NCBI GenBank assembly: GCA_041776485.1 | Contig: JBHBQE010000002.1 | Span: 124,001-188,000 of the forward strand | DNA from: JBHBQE01 sp041776485 | GTDB lineage: Bacteria; Bacillota; Clostridia; Lachnospirales; Lachnospiraceae | Direction: 5' to 3' | Length of the DNA stretch: 64,000 nt | In this document: one piece after another, positions 50,316-60,461 of the stretch | How the letters are laid out: every line of letters begins with the position of its first letter | Numbering within the stretch: position 1 is the first letter of the stretch | Position numbers and translations under genes: made by a program | Notes under the pieces: model-generated | The model's input: only the letters and a program-made list of their open reading frames with translations | Databases searched by the model: none | What the model was told of the DNA's origin: nothing

Positions 50316-52442
50316 ATGATAGCAATATATAAACGAGAATTAAGTTCACTTTTAAAAAATGTTATAGGTTGGGTATTTTTAGGGATATGCTCCTCTGTAT
50401 ATGGTGCCTTTTATGTGGTTTATCAATTGGGATACGGAGTTTCTAATATTTCACAAACACTTTCATTTTTGCCATATATTTTTATGATACTGGTTCCTAT
50501 TTTGTCTATGAGGATATTTTCCAGAGAAAAAAGGGATAAATCCGACCGATTAATATATACTGCACCAGTTTCCATAAAATCAGTGGTTCTGGGGAAATAT
50601 CTTGCTCTGTCCACAATTGTGTTTATCCAAAGCATATATTTTTTACTTACTGTATGCTTAATGAATGTTTTTGGTGACGTTAATTATTTAATAAATTTTA
50701 ACTCTCTTTTGGGGTTTATTTTATTTTCCCTTGCGGCTGTAGCCATATCCATGTTCGCCTCATCTCTTGTGGAGAGCCAGGGCATTTGCGCCCTATTATC
50801 CTTCGGCACTCTATTTTTAGCATTAAATTTACCCGGATATATGAGAAATATATTTAAGGAGGACAGTGTTGGCTACAGAATTATCGGTACAATTGAACTT
50901 AATAAACCCTTAAATGACTTTGTTTCAGGAATTTTTTCCATATCAAGCCTTGTATATTATCCTGTAGTAATACTTTTATTTCTGTTTTTAACAGGACAGG
51001 TTATCTACAAGAAAAGATTCAATGTCAGTAGAGAAAAGCTTTCCCTGTCCGCCTTTACCATAGGAGGTGTAGTTGTTGCTATTGCACTTTCTCTTGGAAT
51101 TAACTTCGCCTTGTCGTATTTACCCACGGATACTGTTGTGGATGTTTCTTCTATGGGGATATATTCGATTACTGATTCTACCAAGGAATATTTAAAGAAA
51201 TTAAATGATGACATAACTATCCAGGTTTATTCTAAAAAAAGTGATACGGATCTAGTATTAACAAGAATGTTGGATAGATTTAAGGATTCAAACGGAAAAA
51301 TAACTGTAAAATATGTTGACCCGTCCATTAACCCCAATTTGGGAGCCAAAATCGGAGTAGAAAAACTTACTGCCGGTTCTGTAATTGTTTCCGGAAATGG
51401 AAAAAACAAGGTTATCAGCTCCTATGAGCTTTATGAAACCAGTGTTGATTATACAACCTATACCCAAAGCATTACCGGGTTTGACGGTGAGGGAAGGATA
51501 GTTGGTGCAATAGAATATCTGTTTTCTGAGGATACTCCTATTATATACAGCCTAACGGGACATAATGAGGTTAGAATATCTGAAAGACTGTCTAAGGAAA
51601 TGGATAAGCTAAACCTTGAGCATAGAGAACTTAATTTGCTGGAAACAAGGGAGGTTCCTAAGGATTGTCGAGGTATAATTATTAATGCACCGGAAAGTGA
51701 TATATCCTCTGATGATTTGGATTTAATAAAGGAATATATTTCCAACGGGGGAAAAGTCTCTATTATGGTGGATTTTGTTTCCATAAATAATCAGGAAAAC
51801 CTAAGGGAACTTATGGGGTTTGCAGGGCTTAACCCTGTAGAGGGAGTTATTTGTGAAGATGATGAAAAACGATTTTATAACTATAAGTTCTATTTATTCC
51901 CCACTGTAGCAGAGTCTGACGTAACAACAGGAATTACAGGTGATCTTCAGATTTTTACTCCATATTCACTGGGCTTTAAAGCAGATGAGTTGGGAGAAAA
52001 TGTAAAAGCCTTTCTTTTAACCTCAGAAGGCTCCTATGCCAAGGCGTCCCTTAGCAATGAGGAGGATATATTTGATACCGGAATTGTGGAAAATATTGCC
52101 AAAGAAGATAGTGATATATCGGGCCCCTTTGCAGTTGCCGCATTTTCTGATGTAGGCAGCGATGGCAGAGTTTATGCCTTTGGTTCCCCCTTTATGTTCT
52201 CTGATGGGGCAGATGAAGTTGTTGTAGGGCGTAATACCACTCTCTTTATAAATTTGATAAAGGACATGGTTGGTGAGGCGGAGGAAATAAATACAAGTGT
52301 TTCTATAAAACGATATGAGAGCCCCACCCTTACCGTCAGTCAGTCAATGGTGGGAATATATGGATTTATCCTTGTAATATTAATTCCTCTTGCTACTATA
52401 TTTGCAGGCTTGACAGTGTGGATAATCAGAAGAAAGAAATAA
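50316..52442 (+). CDS. ABC permease fused to GldG-like extracellular domain
   Basis: A 708-aa membrane protein. Residues 1-225 hold six hydrophobic helices of an ABC-2 permease (GldF-like). After one more helix (about 245-265), an extracellular region (about 270-670) resembles GldG/ABC-type auxiliary proteins (D-D-I-T-I-Q-V-Y-S, I-Y-S-L-T-G-H-N-E). A C-terminal helix and R-R-K-K end it. In Flavobacterium GldA-F-G are associated with gliding and secretion; in Firmicutes the role of fused versions is unknown. Confidence 0.85.
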   Translation: MIAIYKRELSSLLKNVIGWVFLGICSSVYGAFYVVYQLGYGVSNISQTLSFLPYIFMILVPILSMRIFSREKRDKSDRLIYTAPVSIKSVVLGKYLALSTIVFIQSIYFLLTVCLMNVFGDVNYLINFNSLLGFILFSLAAVAISMFASSLVESQGICALLSFGTLFLALNLPGYMRNIFKEDSVGYRIIGTIELNKPLNDFVSGIFSISSLVYYPVVILLFLFLTGQVIYKKRFNVSREKLSLSAFTIGGVVVAIALSLGINFALSYLPTDTVVDVSSMGIYSITDSTKEYLKKLNDDITIQVYSKKSDTDLVLTRMLDRFKDSNGKITVKYVDPSINPNLGAKIGVEKLTAGSVIVSGNGKNKVISSYELYETSVDYTTYTQSITGFDGEGRIVGAIEYLFSEDTPIIYSLTGHNEVRISERLSKEMDKLNLEHRELNLLETREVPKDCRGIIINAPESDISSDDLDLIKEYISNGGKVSIMVDFVSINNQENLRELMGFAGLNPVEGVICEDDEKRFYNYKFYLFPTVAESDVTTGITGDLQIFTPYSLGFKADELGENVKAFLLTSEGSYAKASLSNEEDIFDTGIVENIAKEDSDISGPFAVAAFSDVGSDGRVYAFGSPFMFSDGADEVVVGRNTTLFINLIKDMVGEAEEINTSVSIKRYESPTLTVSQSMVGIYGFILVILIPLATIFAGLTVWIIRRKK

Positions 52443-52445
52443 AGT

Positions 52446-52466
52446 CTGCCCCAGATAATGGGGCAG
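52446..52466. terminator. Terminator hairpin after the Gld-like operon
   Basis: CTGCCCCA (52446-52453) pairs with TGGGGCAG (52459-52466) over loop GATAA. It sits between convergent genes and T-rich sequence lies on both sides. Confidence 0.65.
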
Positions 52467-52652
52467 TTAATCTCTATTTTTAAAGAACATCATAAATACC
52501 CAAATAATCACCGGTACGAGAATGGTTAAGCCGACGCTGGCACCCAATAGATGCATTGTTTTGGGATTATCTATCAGAGCAAAAACAATTGTAATTCCAT
52601 ACATTGATATTAATAGAATTATGGCAATGACGGCAAGAATTTTCTTTTGCAT
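52467..52652 (-). CDS. Small two-helix membrane protein
   Basis: A 61-aa protein starting M-Q-K-K-I-L-A-V on the minus strand, preceded by GGAGAAAA. Two hydrophobic helices (about 5-24 and 34-55) and a short basic tail (F-F-K-N-R-D). A longer in-frame start exists at 52730 but overlaps the promoter and adds Cys/His-rich sequence unlike a membrane N-terminus. Function unknown. Confidence 0.65.
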   Translation of the reverse strand: MQKKILAVIAIILLISMYGITIVFALIDNPKTMHLLGASVGLTILVPVIIWVFMMFFKNRD

Positions 52653-52701
52653 ATTTTTCTCCAAAGCTATGACAGAACAGGGATTGCTTGTACATGAGCA
52701 A

Positions 52702-52730
52702 ATAATATGATATTCTTTTTTGTGTGTCAA
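52702..52730 (-). promoter_or_regulatory. Promoter of the small membrane protein
   Basis: On the minus strand TTGACA (52725-52730), 17-base spacer, TATTAT (52702-52707). It supports the short start at 52652. Confidence 0.8.
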
Positions 52731-52786
52731 ACCTTATATATTATATAGGTAGATTAATCAGTAAATAATATTACCGGGAGGGATAT

Positions 52787-53290
52787 ATGACCTTACTTGA
52801 AAAGTGGAAAAACAAAGCCTACGACCAAAACGCAGATTCAGGTGCGACAAAAAGGCTATGGGAGAATTATTTTAAGGAGGAGACAGAGGTTTATAAACAG
52901 CTTCTTTCTGCTCCGGATACTGAGGTGAAAGGCTCAGTTAAGGAATTGGCTGATAAGTATAATATGGATACGGTAACATTTGCCGGATTTTTGGACGGTA
53001 TCAACGACAGCCTTAAAAAGGAAAATCCTATTGAAACCATGGATGAGGATACAATTGTATCCTTGGGTTTTGATAAGGAAAAGTTATATAAAAACATGGT
53101 AGAAGCAAAGGCAGACTGGCTATATGGACTGAAGGAATGGGAGCCTATTTTTGATCAGGAAACAAGGGATAGACTATATAAGGAGCAGAAGAAATCTCAT
53201 ACAGTAGTTAATACCGAGAAAATTGGAAGAAATGACCCATGTCCCTGCAAAAGCGGGAAAAAGTATAAGCACTGCTGCGGAAAGAAGTAA
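52787..53290 (+). CDS. SEC-C motif protein
   Basis: A 167-aa soluble protein. The last about 20 residues are a SEC-C zinc motif (C-P-C-x8-H-C-C), as found at the SecA C-terminus where it binds SecB or ribosomes. The rest is helical and acidic with no recognised domain. GGGAGGG precedes the ATG. It leads thrS by 23 bases. Similar small SEC-C proteins are common in Clostridia; the role is not established. Confidence 0.8.
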   Translation: MTLLEKWKNKAYDQNADSGATKRLWENYFKEETEVYKQLLSAPDTEVKGSVKELADKYNMDTVTFAGFLDGINDSLKKENPIETMDEDTIVSLGFDKEKLYKNMVEAKADWLYGLKEWEPIFDQETRDRLYKEQKKSHTVVNTEKIGRNDPCPCKSGKKYKHCCGKK

Positions 53291-53313
53291 TAGTAGATTA
53301 TTGAGGAAGCTTT

Positions 53314-55272
53314 ATGAAAATAACATTAAAAGACGGTGTAGTTAAAGAATATGACAGGGAAAAGACAGTATATGATATAGCTCTTGATATTAGTGAGGGC
53401 TTAGCCAGGGTAGCTGCAGGTGGAATTGTGGATGGAGAATACAAGGATCTTCGTACCGTAATTAATAAGGACTGTACCTTGGAAATTGTAACAGTTAAGG
53501 ATCCCAAGGGATTATCCACACTTAGGCATACCACAAGTCATATTCTTGCGCAGGCCGTTAAAAATCTTTTTCCGGATGCAAAAATTGCAATCGGTCCCTC
53601 AATTGAGGAGGGATTTTATTATGATTTTGAGTGTAAGCCCTTTAGTCGGGAGGATTTAGATAAAATTGAAGCTGAAATGAAAAGGCTTATTAAAGCAGGA
53701 GCAATTTTAACACGATTTGAATTGCCCAGAGATGAAGCTATCAAGCTTATGAAAACAAGAAAAGAGTCTTACAAAGTTGAGCTTATAGAAAATCTGCCGA
53801 AAGACGCAAAAATTTCCTTTTATGAGCAGGGGGAGGGATTTGTTGACTTATGCGCAGGTCCCCACCTGCATGACCTTAAGAATATAAAGGCATTTAAGCT
53901 TACCTCCTCATCAGGAGCCTATTGGCGTGGAGATGAAAAAAATGCCATGCTTACCAGAATATATGGCACAGCTTATTCTGATAAGAAGGAGCTTGCTGCT
54001 CATTTAGAGAGAATGGAGGAGGCAAAACGCAGGGATCATAATAAGCTTGGCAGGAGTATGGGGATATTTACCACAGTGGATGTTATTGGGCAGGGACTTC
54101 CCCTGTTTACTCCCAAGGGGGCAAAGATAATCCAAACCCTTCAGCGCTGGATAGAGGATTTGGAGGATGAGGAATGGGGGTATACCAGAACCAGGACTCC
54201 GCTAATGGCAAAAAGTGATTTATATAAAATAAGTCAGCATTGGGATCACTATAAAGAGGGAATGTTTGTTTTAGGTGACGAAAAAAAAGACAAGGAGGTA
54301 ATGGCACTTCGCCCCATGACCTGTCCATTCCAGTATTTTATATATAAAAACGAGCCTAAATCCTATAGGGATTTGCCATGTAGATATTCGGAGACATCCA
54401 CCATATTCAGAAATGAGGATTCCGGAGAAATGCATGGTCTTACGAGAGTAAGGCAGTTTACTATAACAGAGGCACATTTAATTGTAAGACCGGATCAAAT
54501 GGCAGAGGAATTTAAAAGATGTTTAGCGCTGGCTAAGCATTGTCTGGAGGTGCTGGGAGTAGAGAAGGATGTTACCTACCACCTGAGCAAGTGGGATCCT
54601 CAAAATACGGAAAAATACATTGGTACCGATGAGGATTGGGAGCGTACCCAGGGACATATCAGAAACTGTCTTCTTGAGTTGGGTATTGAATTTACAGAGG
54701 AGGAGGGTGAGGCGGCATTTTACGGTCCAAAGGTGGATATTAATGCAAAAAATGTATATGGCAAAGAGGATACCATGATAACGGTACAGTGGGATGAATT
54801 TAATGCCGAGCTTTTTGATATGACCTATACAGACCAAAATGGTGACAAGGCAAGACCCGGAATAATCCATAGAACCTCTATGGGGTGCTATGAAAGAACA
54901 TTGGCTTGGCTTATTGAAAAATATGCAGGTAAATTCCCTACATGGCTTTGTCCTGAGCAGGTGAGAATTCTTCCTATTTCAGAAAAATACCTAAATTATG
55001 CCAACACTGTAAACAGCCATCTTAAATCAAAGGGCATAAGGTCAACTGTGGATAATAGGGCAGAGAAAATCGGCTTTAAAATAAGAGAGGCAAGACTTGA
55101 TTTACTTCCCTATATGATAATTGTTGGTGAAAAAGAAGAAAATGAAGGGAATATCAGTCTAAGAAGCAGATTTAAGGGAGATGAGGGCAGTGTGTCACTA
55201 GAGGACTTTTCCAATGCTGTGTTAAAAGAAATAGAAACCAGGGAAATACGAAAAGAAGAGGTATTAGATTGA
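53314..55272 (+). CDS. thrS: Threonyl-tRNA synthetase
   Basis: It charges tRNA-Thr (652 aa). An N-terminal TGS domain (1-62), the second editing domain with H-x-x-x-H (H-T-T-S-H near residue 72), the class II catalytic core (M-R-P-M-T-C-P-F, R-Q-F-T-I-T-E-A-H) and a C-terminal anticodon domain are all seen. No T-box leader is visible, since the SEC-C gene ends 23 bases upstream. Confidence 0.97.
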   Translation: MKITLKDGVVKEYDREKTVYDIALDISEGLARVAAGGIVDGEYKDLRTVINKDCTLEIVTVKDPKGLSTLRHTTSHILAQAVKNLFPDAKIAIGPSIEEGFYYDFECKPFSREDLDKIEAEMKRLIKAGAILTRFELPRDEAIKLMKTRKESYKVELIENLPKDAKISFYEQGEGFVDLCAGPHLHDLKNIKAFKLTSSSGAYWRGDEKNAMLTRIYGTAYSDKKELAAHLERMEEAKRRDHNKLGRSMGIFTTVDVIGQGLPLFTPKGAKIIQTLQRWIEDLEDEEWGYTRTRTPLMAKSDLYKISQHWDHYKEGMFVLGDEKKDKEVMALRPMTCPFQYFIYKNEPKSYRDLPCRYSETSTIFRNEDSGEMHGLTRVRQFTITEAHLIVRPDQMAEEFKRCLALAKHCLEVLGVEKDVTYHLSKWDPQNTEKYIGTDEDWERTQGHIRNCLLELGIEFTEEEGEAAFYGPKVDINAKNVYGKEDTMITVQWDEFNAELFDMTYTDQNGDKARPGIIHRTSMGCYERTLAWLIEKYAGKFPTWLCPEQVRILPISEKYLNYANTVNSHLKSKGIRSTVDNRAEKIGFKIREARLDLLPYMIIVGEKEENEGNISLRSRFKGDEGSVSLEDFSNAVLKEIETREIRKEEVLD

Positions 55273-56405
55273 TACTTAAAAGGGTTTTAGCTTTATGTAT
55301 AATAATATTAATGCTTGTGAGCTCAGGATGTGTAAATAAGGAATCTCCAAAGTCTGATTTGTCTGACTCAAAAAAGGATATAAGTAAGCAAGTAGACTTA
55401 ACTGAGCTATCTTTAAATGATTTAGAGGTATTGGTAATAGACGGAAACAAAGACGCTGCATATCGGCTTGGCTTGATATATGATTACGGAACCGATGTGG
55501 TAGAGCAGAACTTTTCCAAAGCGAAGCAATGGTATGACAGAGCCAGAGATTTGGGAAACAAAAAAGCTGCTCTTGCTATAGGATATATGTATTTAAGCGG
55601 TTTAGGGGTTGAGCGGGATTATGATGAAGCCAGGACTTATTTTGATGAAGCCTTAGAGGCAAGGGTTGTAGATGCATGCGTTGGATTGGGCAGACTATTT
55701 ATGCAGGAGGATTATGAAGATTATAACCCTAATAGAGCGTATACTTATTTTTACAATGCCGCCAATAAGGGGAGTCTTGACGGCAAGTATTACTTAAATT
55801 ATGCCAGAGAAATGGGAATTGGAACTTCAGTGGATTTTGTCAATGCACTCACAGGTTATACAGAAGTCAGCTCCAGCAATAGCGATGATATAGAGGATCA
55901 GTTTGCTATTAATTCTTCCAATACAAGGTTGGGCATTATGTATATAAATGGTAAGGGTGTGGATCCGAACTATGAAATGGCAATGGATTATTTTAAGGAA
56001 GCGTCAGAAAATGGCTTTGCCATGGCAAAATACTATATTGGATTAATGTATGAATCCGGGGATACTGAGCATGACGCTAATTATGACAAGGCACTCAGTT
56101 TTTATGAAGAGGCTGCCGCTATGGAATATGCACCGGCATTAAATCAGGTGGGATATATGTATTGTAACGGTTTAGGTGTGGATATTGACTATGAAAAGGC
56201 TTTGTATTACCAAAAACTGTCCGCTGCTCAAGGCTACCCTCTTGCAATGGTAAATCTGGGATATTTGTATGAGAATGGATTGGGGACCAAAAGGAGTTTG
56301 CCTACAGCCTTGTCTTACTATAAATTAGCTGAGGAGGGCGGGTATGAAGGTGCCTATGCAGCTATAGTACGAGTGGAAAACTTAATAAAAAACGGTAATT
56401 TTTAG
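55269..56405 (+). CDS. Lipoprotein with Sel1-like repeats
   Basis: A 378-aa exported protein. The lipobox is V-S-S-G-C (Cys near residue 21). At least seven Sel1-type repeats of about 36 residues follow, each with a G-Y-M-Y-x-x-G-x-G-V-x-x-D-Y-x-x-A-x-x-Y-x-x-x-A pattern. Such repeats form helical scaffolds for protein contacts. The TTG at 55269 overlaps the thrS stop by 4 bases and GAAGAGG lies ahead. Role unknown. Confidence 0.85.
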   Translation: MILKRVLALCIIILMLVSSGCVNKESPKSDLSDSKKDISKQVDLTELSLNDLEVLVIDGNKDAAYRLGLIYDYGTDVVEQNFSKAKQWYDRARDLGNKKAALAIGYMYLSGLGVERDYDEARTYFDEALEARVVDACVGLGRLFMQEDYEDYNPNRAYTYFYNAANKGSLDGKYYLNYAREMGIGTSVDFVNALTGYTEVSSSNSDDIEDQFAINSSNTRLGIMYINGKGVDPNYEMAMDYFKEASENGFAMAKYYIGLMYESGDTEHDANYDKALSFYEEAAAMEYAPALNQVGYMYCNGLGVDIDYEKALYYQKLSAAQGYPLAMVNLGYLYENGLGTKRSLPTALSYYKLAEEGGYEGAYAAIVRVENLIKNGNF

Positions 56406-56414
56406 GAGTTTATT

Positions 56415-57872
56415 ATGTCAGAAGAGGATAGGTATATCAGCCCGCTTTCGCAACGATATGCAAGTAATGAAATGCAGTACATATTCTCACAGGAGAAAAA
56501 GTTTTCTACATGGAGGAAGCTTTGGGTTGCTTTAGCAGAGGCAGAAATGGAGCTGGGGCTTAAGGACGAAAAGGGAGAGGCAAGAATTACAGAGGAAATG
56601 ATATCTGAAATGAAGTCTCACATTTTGGATATAAATTACGATGCGGCAAGGCAGCAGGAGATGAAAGTCAGACATGATGTTATGAGCCATGTTTATGCCT
56701 ACGGTCTGCAATGTCCCAAGGCGGCAGGGATTATCCATCTGGGTGCTACCTCCTGCTATGTGGGAGACAATACGGATATTATTCTTATGAGGGATGGGCT
56801 TTTGCTTATCAGGGAAAAGCTTTTAAACGTAATTGATAGACTAGCAAAATTTGCTGATAAATATAAGGAACTGCCTACTCTGGCTTTTACTCATTTTCAG
56901 CCTGCTCAGCCAACCACTGTAGGGAAAAGAGCTACCCTTTGGATAAATGAATTCTTAATGGATATTGAAGAGGTGGACTTTTGTCTGGATACTATTAAAT
57001 TACTTGGTTGTAAGGGAACTACAGGTACTCAGGCGAGCTTTCTGGAGTTATTTAATGGCGATTATTCCGCAGTAAAGGAAATCGATAAAAAAATAACTGA
57101 TAAAATGGGGTTTAATTCCTGTGTGTCTGTAAGCGGCCAAACCTATTCCAGAAAGATGGACTTTAGAATTCTCAGCGCATTATCGGGAATAGCCCAGTCT
57201 GCATATAAAATGAGTAATGATATCAGGCTGTTGCAGCACCTTAAGGAAATTGAGGAGCCATTTGAGAAAAATCAGATTGGTTCCTCAGCTATGGCATATA
57301 AGAGAAACCCTATGAGAAGTGAAAGGATTTGCGGTTTAAGCCGATATATTATTATAGATACACTTAATCCTGCAATCACTTCTGCAACCCAGTGGTTTGA
57401 AAGAACCTTGGACGATTCTGCAAATAAAAGACTTGCTATAGCAGAAGGATTTTTAGCCTGTGATGGGGTTTTGGATTTGTGTATAAATGTAACTGAGAAT
57501 CTTGTGGTGTATGAAAGGGTTATTGAAAAGCATTTACTGGAGGAACTGCCGTTTATGGCAACCGAAAATATAATGATGGATATGACTAAGCTGGGTGCAG
57601 ATAGACAGGAAATCCATGAGAGAATCAGAGAATTGAGCATGGAAGCAGGTGCAAGGGTTAAGGAAGAGGGACTTTCCAATAATCTGGTGGAATTAATCAG
57701 AGCAGATAAGATGTTTCATCCAATATGGGATAAATTGGAAAGTATTATGGATCCCAAGCAATATATAGGCTGTGCCCCTATGCAAACTAAGGAATACTTG
57801 GATAATGAAGTAAAGCCTATTCTGGAAAAAAATAAAGATAAACTTGGGGTGAGCGCAGAAATCAAAATCTAA
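56415..57872 (+). CDS. purB: Adenylosuccinate lyase
   Basis: It splits adenylosuccinate to AMP and fumarate, and SAICAR to AICAR (485 aa, the longer eukaryote-like form). The fumarase-superfamily signature G-S-S-A-M-A-Y-K-R-N-P is near residue 295, with H-L-G-A-T-S near 110 and T-H-F-Q-P-A near 160. It starts 10 bases after the Sel1 lipoprotein gene. Confidence 0.96.
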   Translation: MSEEDRYISPLSQRYASNEMQYIFSQEKKFSTWRKLWVALAEAEMELGLKDEKGEARITEEMISEMKSHILDINYDAARQQEMKVRHDVMSHVYAYGLQCPKAAGIIHLGATSCYVGDNTDIILMRDGLLLIREKLLNVIDRLAKFADKYKELPTLAFTHFQPAQPTTVGKRATLWINEFLMDIEEVDFCLDTIKLLGCKGTTGTQASFLELFNGDYSAVKEIDKKITDKMGFNSCVSVSGQTYSRKMDFRILSALSGIAQSAYKMSNDIRLLQHLKEIEEPFEKNQIGSSAMAYKRNPMRSERICGLSRYIIIDTLNPAITSATQWFERTLDDSANKRLAIAEGFLACDGVLDLCINVTENLVVYERVIEKHLLEELPFMATENIMMDMTKLGADRQEIHERIRELSMEAGARVKEEGLSNNLVELIRADKMFHPIWDKLESIMDPKQYIGCAPMQTKEYLDNEVKPILEKNKDKLGVSAEIKI

Positions 57873-57890
57873 TATACAGGAGGTGGTATT

Positions 57891-58334
57891 GTGATACAGA
57901 AAAAATACACTGCAAAGCATGTGGCATATACCTGTATTGTGATTTTAATTATTAGCGGGATTTTATTTGTAGGAACCATATCAAGGGATTATAAAATCGT
58001 TTTTAAAAATGGCATTTCTCTGGTTGCTAAAACTCGTGTTCCTGCGGCACCTGGATTTTCTATTGACAATTCTATTCCTGAAAAAATAACTGTTAATATT
58101 ATGCATAACGGTTCTGTGGGATATGATGTGCAAATTTCCAGATTTGAGAATATGTCCTTTGGGAAAATCTATAGAACAGCTTTGCCATATAAGGAAAGAG
58201 GCCTTATGAAAGGCGGAGTATACTATTATGTTAGAGTTCGTTCTGTTGCTGTAGTTCCTAATACCAGTAGAAAAGTACATGGGCAATGGGGTGCGGTAAG
58301 AAAAGTGCTGGTAAGGGAAAAACATTCCAAGTAA
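57891..58334 (+). CDS. Membrane-anchored FN3-like protein
   Basis: A 147-aa protein with an N-terminal signal-anchor helix (about 12-30) and an outer domain resembling fibronectin type III (G-Y-D-V-Q-I-S-R-F, Y-Y-Y-V-R-V-R-S, G-Q-W-G-A-V-R-K-V). AGGAGGT precedes GTG 57891. FN3 domains of this bacterial kind usually occur in surface proteins. It sits between purB and the phosphorylase gene without a clear link. Confidence 0.75.
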   Translation: MIQKKYTAKHVAYTCIVILIISGILFVGTISRDYKIVFKNGISLVAKTRVPAAPGFSIDNSIPEKITVNIMHNGSVGYDVQISRFENMSFGKIYRTALPYKERGLMKGGVYYYVRVRSVAVVPNTSRKVHGQWGAVRKVLVREKHSK

Positions 58335-58371
58335 AATAGTATTGTTAAATTATAAATGAAAGGCGCAGGTT

Positions 58372-59190
58372 ATGAATTTTTATACTAAATTGTGTGATGC
58401 TTATGACAGTATTAAGGATATCTTGCCATATGAGCCTGAGGTTGGCTTAGTATTAGGGAGCGGCCTAGGAAATTATGCGGATAGCCTGGTGCAGGATAAG
58501 GTTATTGAATACAAGGATATAAAGGGATTTCCAATTTCTACAGCACCCGGACATAAGGGGAGATTTGTATTTGCCCAAATAAACGGAACAAAGACTGTAT
58601 GTATGCAGGGCCGTGTTCACTATTATGAAGGCTATGATATGTCTGACGTAGTACTTCCCATTAGGTTAATGGGAAAAATGGGAATTAATACCTTATTTAT
58701 TACCAATGCGGCAGGCGGAATTAATCCGGAATTTAATGCAGGGGAACTTATGATCATTACGGACCAGGTAGCCAATCTACTGCCCAGCCCATTAAGAGGC
58801 CCAAATGTATCGGAAATAGGGGTTCGTTTTCCTGATATGAGCCATATATATGATGAGGAGCTAATTAAGCTTGTAAAGGAATGCGGGGAAGAATTAAATA
58901 TAAAGCTTCATCAGGGAATATATTATCAAATGCCAGGTCCGCAGTATGAATCTCCGGCAGAGGTGAGAACTGCAAGAATATTAGGGGGCGACGCTGTGGG
59001 AATGTCCACAGGCTGTGAGGCTATAGCAGCAAGGCATATGGGAATAAAGGTACTTGGCATATCCTGCATTTCTAATCTGGCTGCAGGGATTTCTCCCACA
59101 CCTTTATCTGAACAGGAGGTAATTGAGGCCGGAGAGAGGGTAGCGCCTATATTTAGCGGGTTAGTATCGGAGGTAATCGGAAGACTATGA
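58372..59190 (+). CDS. Purine nucleoside phosphorylase
   Basis: A trimeric-type (PunA/PNP-I) phosphorylase (272 aa) that splits purine nucleosides with phosphate. Motifs: L-G-S-G-L-G-N, R-V-H-Y-Y-E-G, N-A-A-G-G-I-N, Y-x-M-x-G-P-Q-Y-E-S-P-A-E and M-S-T-x-x-E. It overlaps the deaminase gene by 4 bases, so the two are probably made together. Substrate range (inosine, guanosine or methylthioinosine) is open. Confidence 0.93.
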   Translation: MNFYTKLCDAYDSIKDILPYEPEVGLVLGSGLGNYADSLVQDKVIEYKDIKGFPISTAPGHKGRFVFAQINGTKTVCMQGRVHYYEGYDMSDVVLPIRLMGKMGINTLFITNAAGGINPEFNAGELMIITDQVANLLPSPLRGPNVSEIGVRFPDMSHIYDEELIKLVKECGEELNIKLHQGIYYQMPGPQYESPAEVRTARILGGDAVGMSTGCEAIAARHMGIKVLGISCISNLAAGISPTPLSEQEVIEAGERVAPIFSGLVSEVIGRL

Positions 59191-60461
59191 AGATAAGGCT
59201 TTATAATGCAAGGATATTGATTACCGAGAATCATTCCTTTGAGATTATACCTGGGGAGCTGCATATTCTTAATAACCGAATTGAAAAGGTAGTTTCAGGA
59301 GATTATGCAGATAATACAGATTTCGACAGGGAAATAGATTGCAATAATAATCTTTTAATGCCTGGATTTAAGAATGCCCATACCCATACAGCCATGACAT
59401 TTTTACGCTCCTATGCAGATGATTTGCCTCTTATGGACTGGCTTTATAAGCAGGTGTTTCCCAGGGAGGGACAGCTTAATAAGGATGATGTGTACTGGCT
59501 TAGTATTCTCGGGATTATGGAGTATTTAACCAGTGGAATAACCTCCAATTTTGATATGTACTTTTTCCCGCCGGTAAATATACAGGCAAGTCTGGACTGC
59601 GGATACAGGACTGTGCTTACCAGTGGATTTAATGATTTTGGCGGGGATATAAATAAGGTTGAAGAAGACTATAGTTTTGTAAATTCCAAGGGTGATTTGG
59701 CAAGCTTTATTCTGGGATTTCATGCCGAATACACCACTTCAATGGAACATATGGAGCAGATGGCGGCCTTGGCAGAAAAGGTTAAATCCCCCATATTTTT
59801 ACATAACTCAGAAACTCAAAAGGAATATAAGGAATGTATAGAAAGGTGGGGGAAAACCCCCACAGAACTTACTGATTCACTGGGTATGTATAAGTACGGC
59901 GGCGGTGGATATCACTGTGTTTGGTTTGAGGATAAGGACTTTGAGATATATAAGGAAAGAGGTCTATATGCTGTTACAAACCCCGCCTCTAATCTAAAAC
60001 TTGCCAGTGGGATTGCTCCGATAAAAAGATTTTTAGATATGGGAATTAATCTGGCAATTGGCACAGATGGTCCTGCCAGCAATAATGCTCTGGATTTCTT
60101 TAGGGAAATGTATTTATGTGCCACTTTGGCAAAGGTTAGGGAAATGGATGCTTCCGTGGTTTCTGCCGATGAGGTATTATATTCTGCTACGTATACAGGT
60201 GCTCATGCCATGGGATTAGGTGATTGTGATTCTATAGCAGAGGGGAAACTGGCAGATATTATACTGATTGATATGCACTCTCCAAATATGCAGCCTGAAA
60301 ATAATATTATAAAAAATATTGTATATGCGGGAAGCAAGTCCAACGTATTAATGACTATGGTTAACGGAAAAATCCTTTATGAAAATGGAAGCTTTAATAT
60401 AGGCTTTTCCAAAGAGGAAATTTACGCAAAAGCAAACGAAACTGTAAACAGGATTAGGTAA
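59187..60461 (+). CDS. Amidohydrolase (MTA/SAH/adenosine deaminase family)
   Basis: A 424-aa metal-dependent deaminase of the TrzN/MtaD group. P-G-F-K-N-A-H-T-H-T-A-M gives the first metal ligands, H-A-E near residue 180, H-N-S-E near 206 and G-T-D-G-P-A-S-N near 293 the others. The family deaminates S-adenosylhomocysteine, 5'-methylthioadenosine or 5'-deoxyadenosine. Coupling to a nucleoside phosphorylase suggests deamination then phosphorolysis. Confidence 0.87.
   Translation: MKIRLYNARILITENHSFEIIPGELHILNNRIEKVVSGDYADNTDFDREIDCNNNLLMPGFKNAHTHTAMTFLRSYADDLPLMDWLYKQVFPREGQLNKDDVYWLSILGIMEYLTSGITSNFDMYFFPPVNIQASLDCGYRTVLTSGFNDFGGDINKVEEDYSFVNSKGDLASFILGFHAEYTTSMEHMEQMAALAEKVKSPIFLHNSETQKEYKECIERWGKTPTELTDSLGMYKYGGGGYHCVWFEDKDFEIYKERGLYAVTNPASNLKLASGIAPIKRFLDMGINLAIGTDGPASNNALDFFREMYLCATLAKVREMDASVVSADEVLYSATYTGAHAMGLGDCDSIAEGKLADIILIDMHSPNMQPENNIIKNIVYAGSKSNVLMTMVNGKILYENGSFNIGFSKEEIYAKANETVNRIR

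Noticed and set aside
53291..53313. T-box riboswitch before thrS (and likewise before alaS)
   Set aside because: Only 23 bases separate the SEC-C gene from thrS and 15 bases separate rnhA from alaS; no T-box sequence fits and none was seen.
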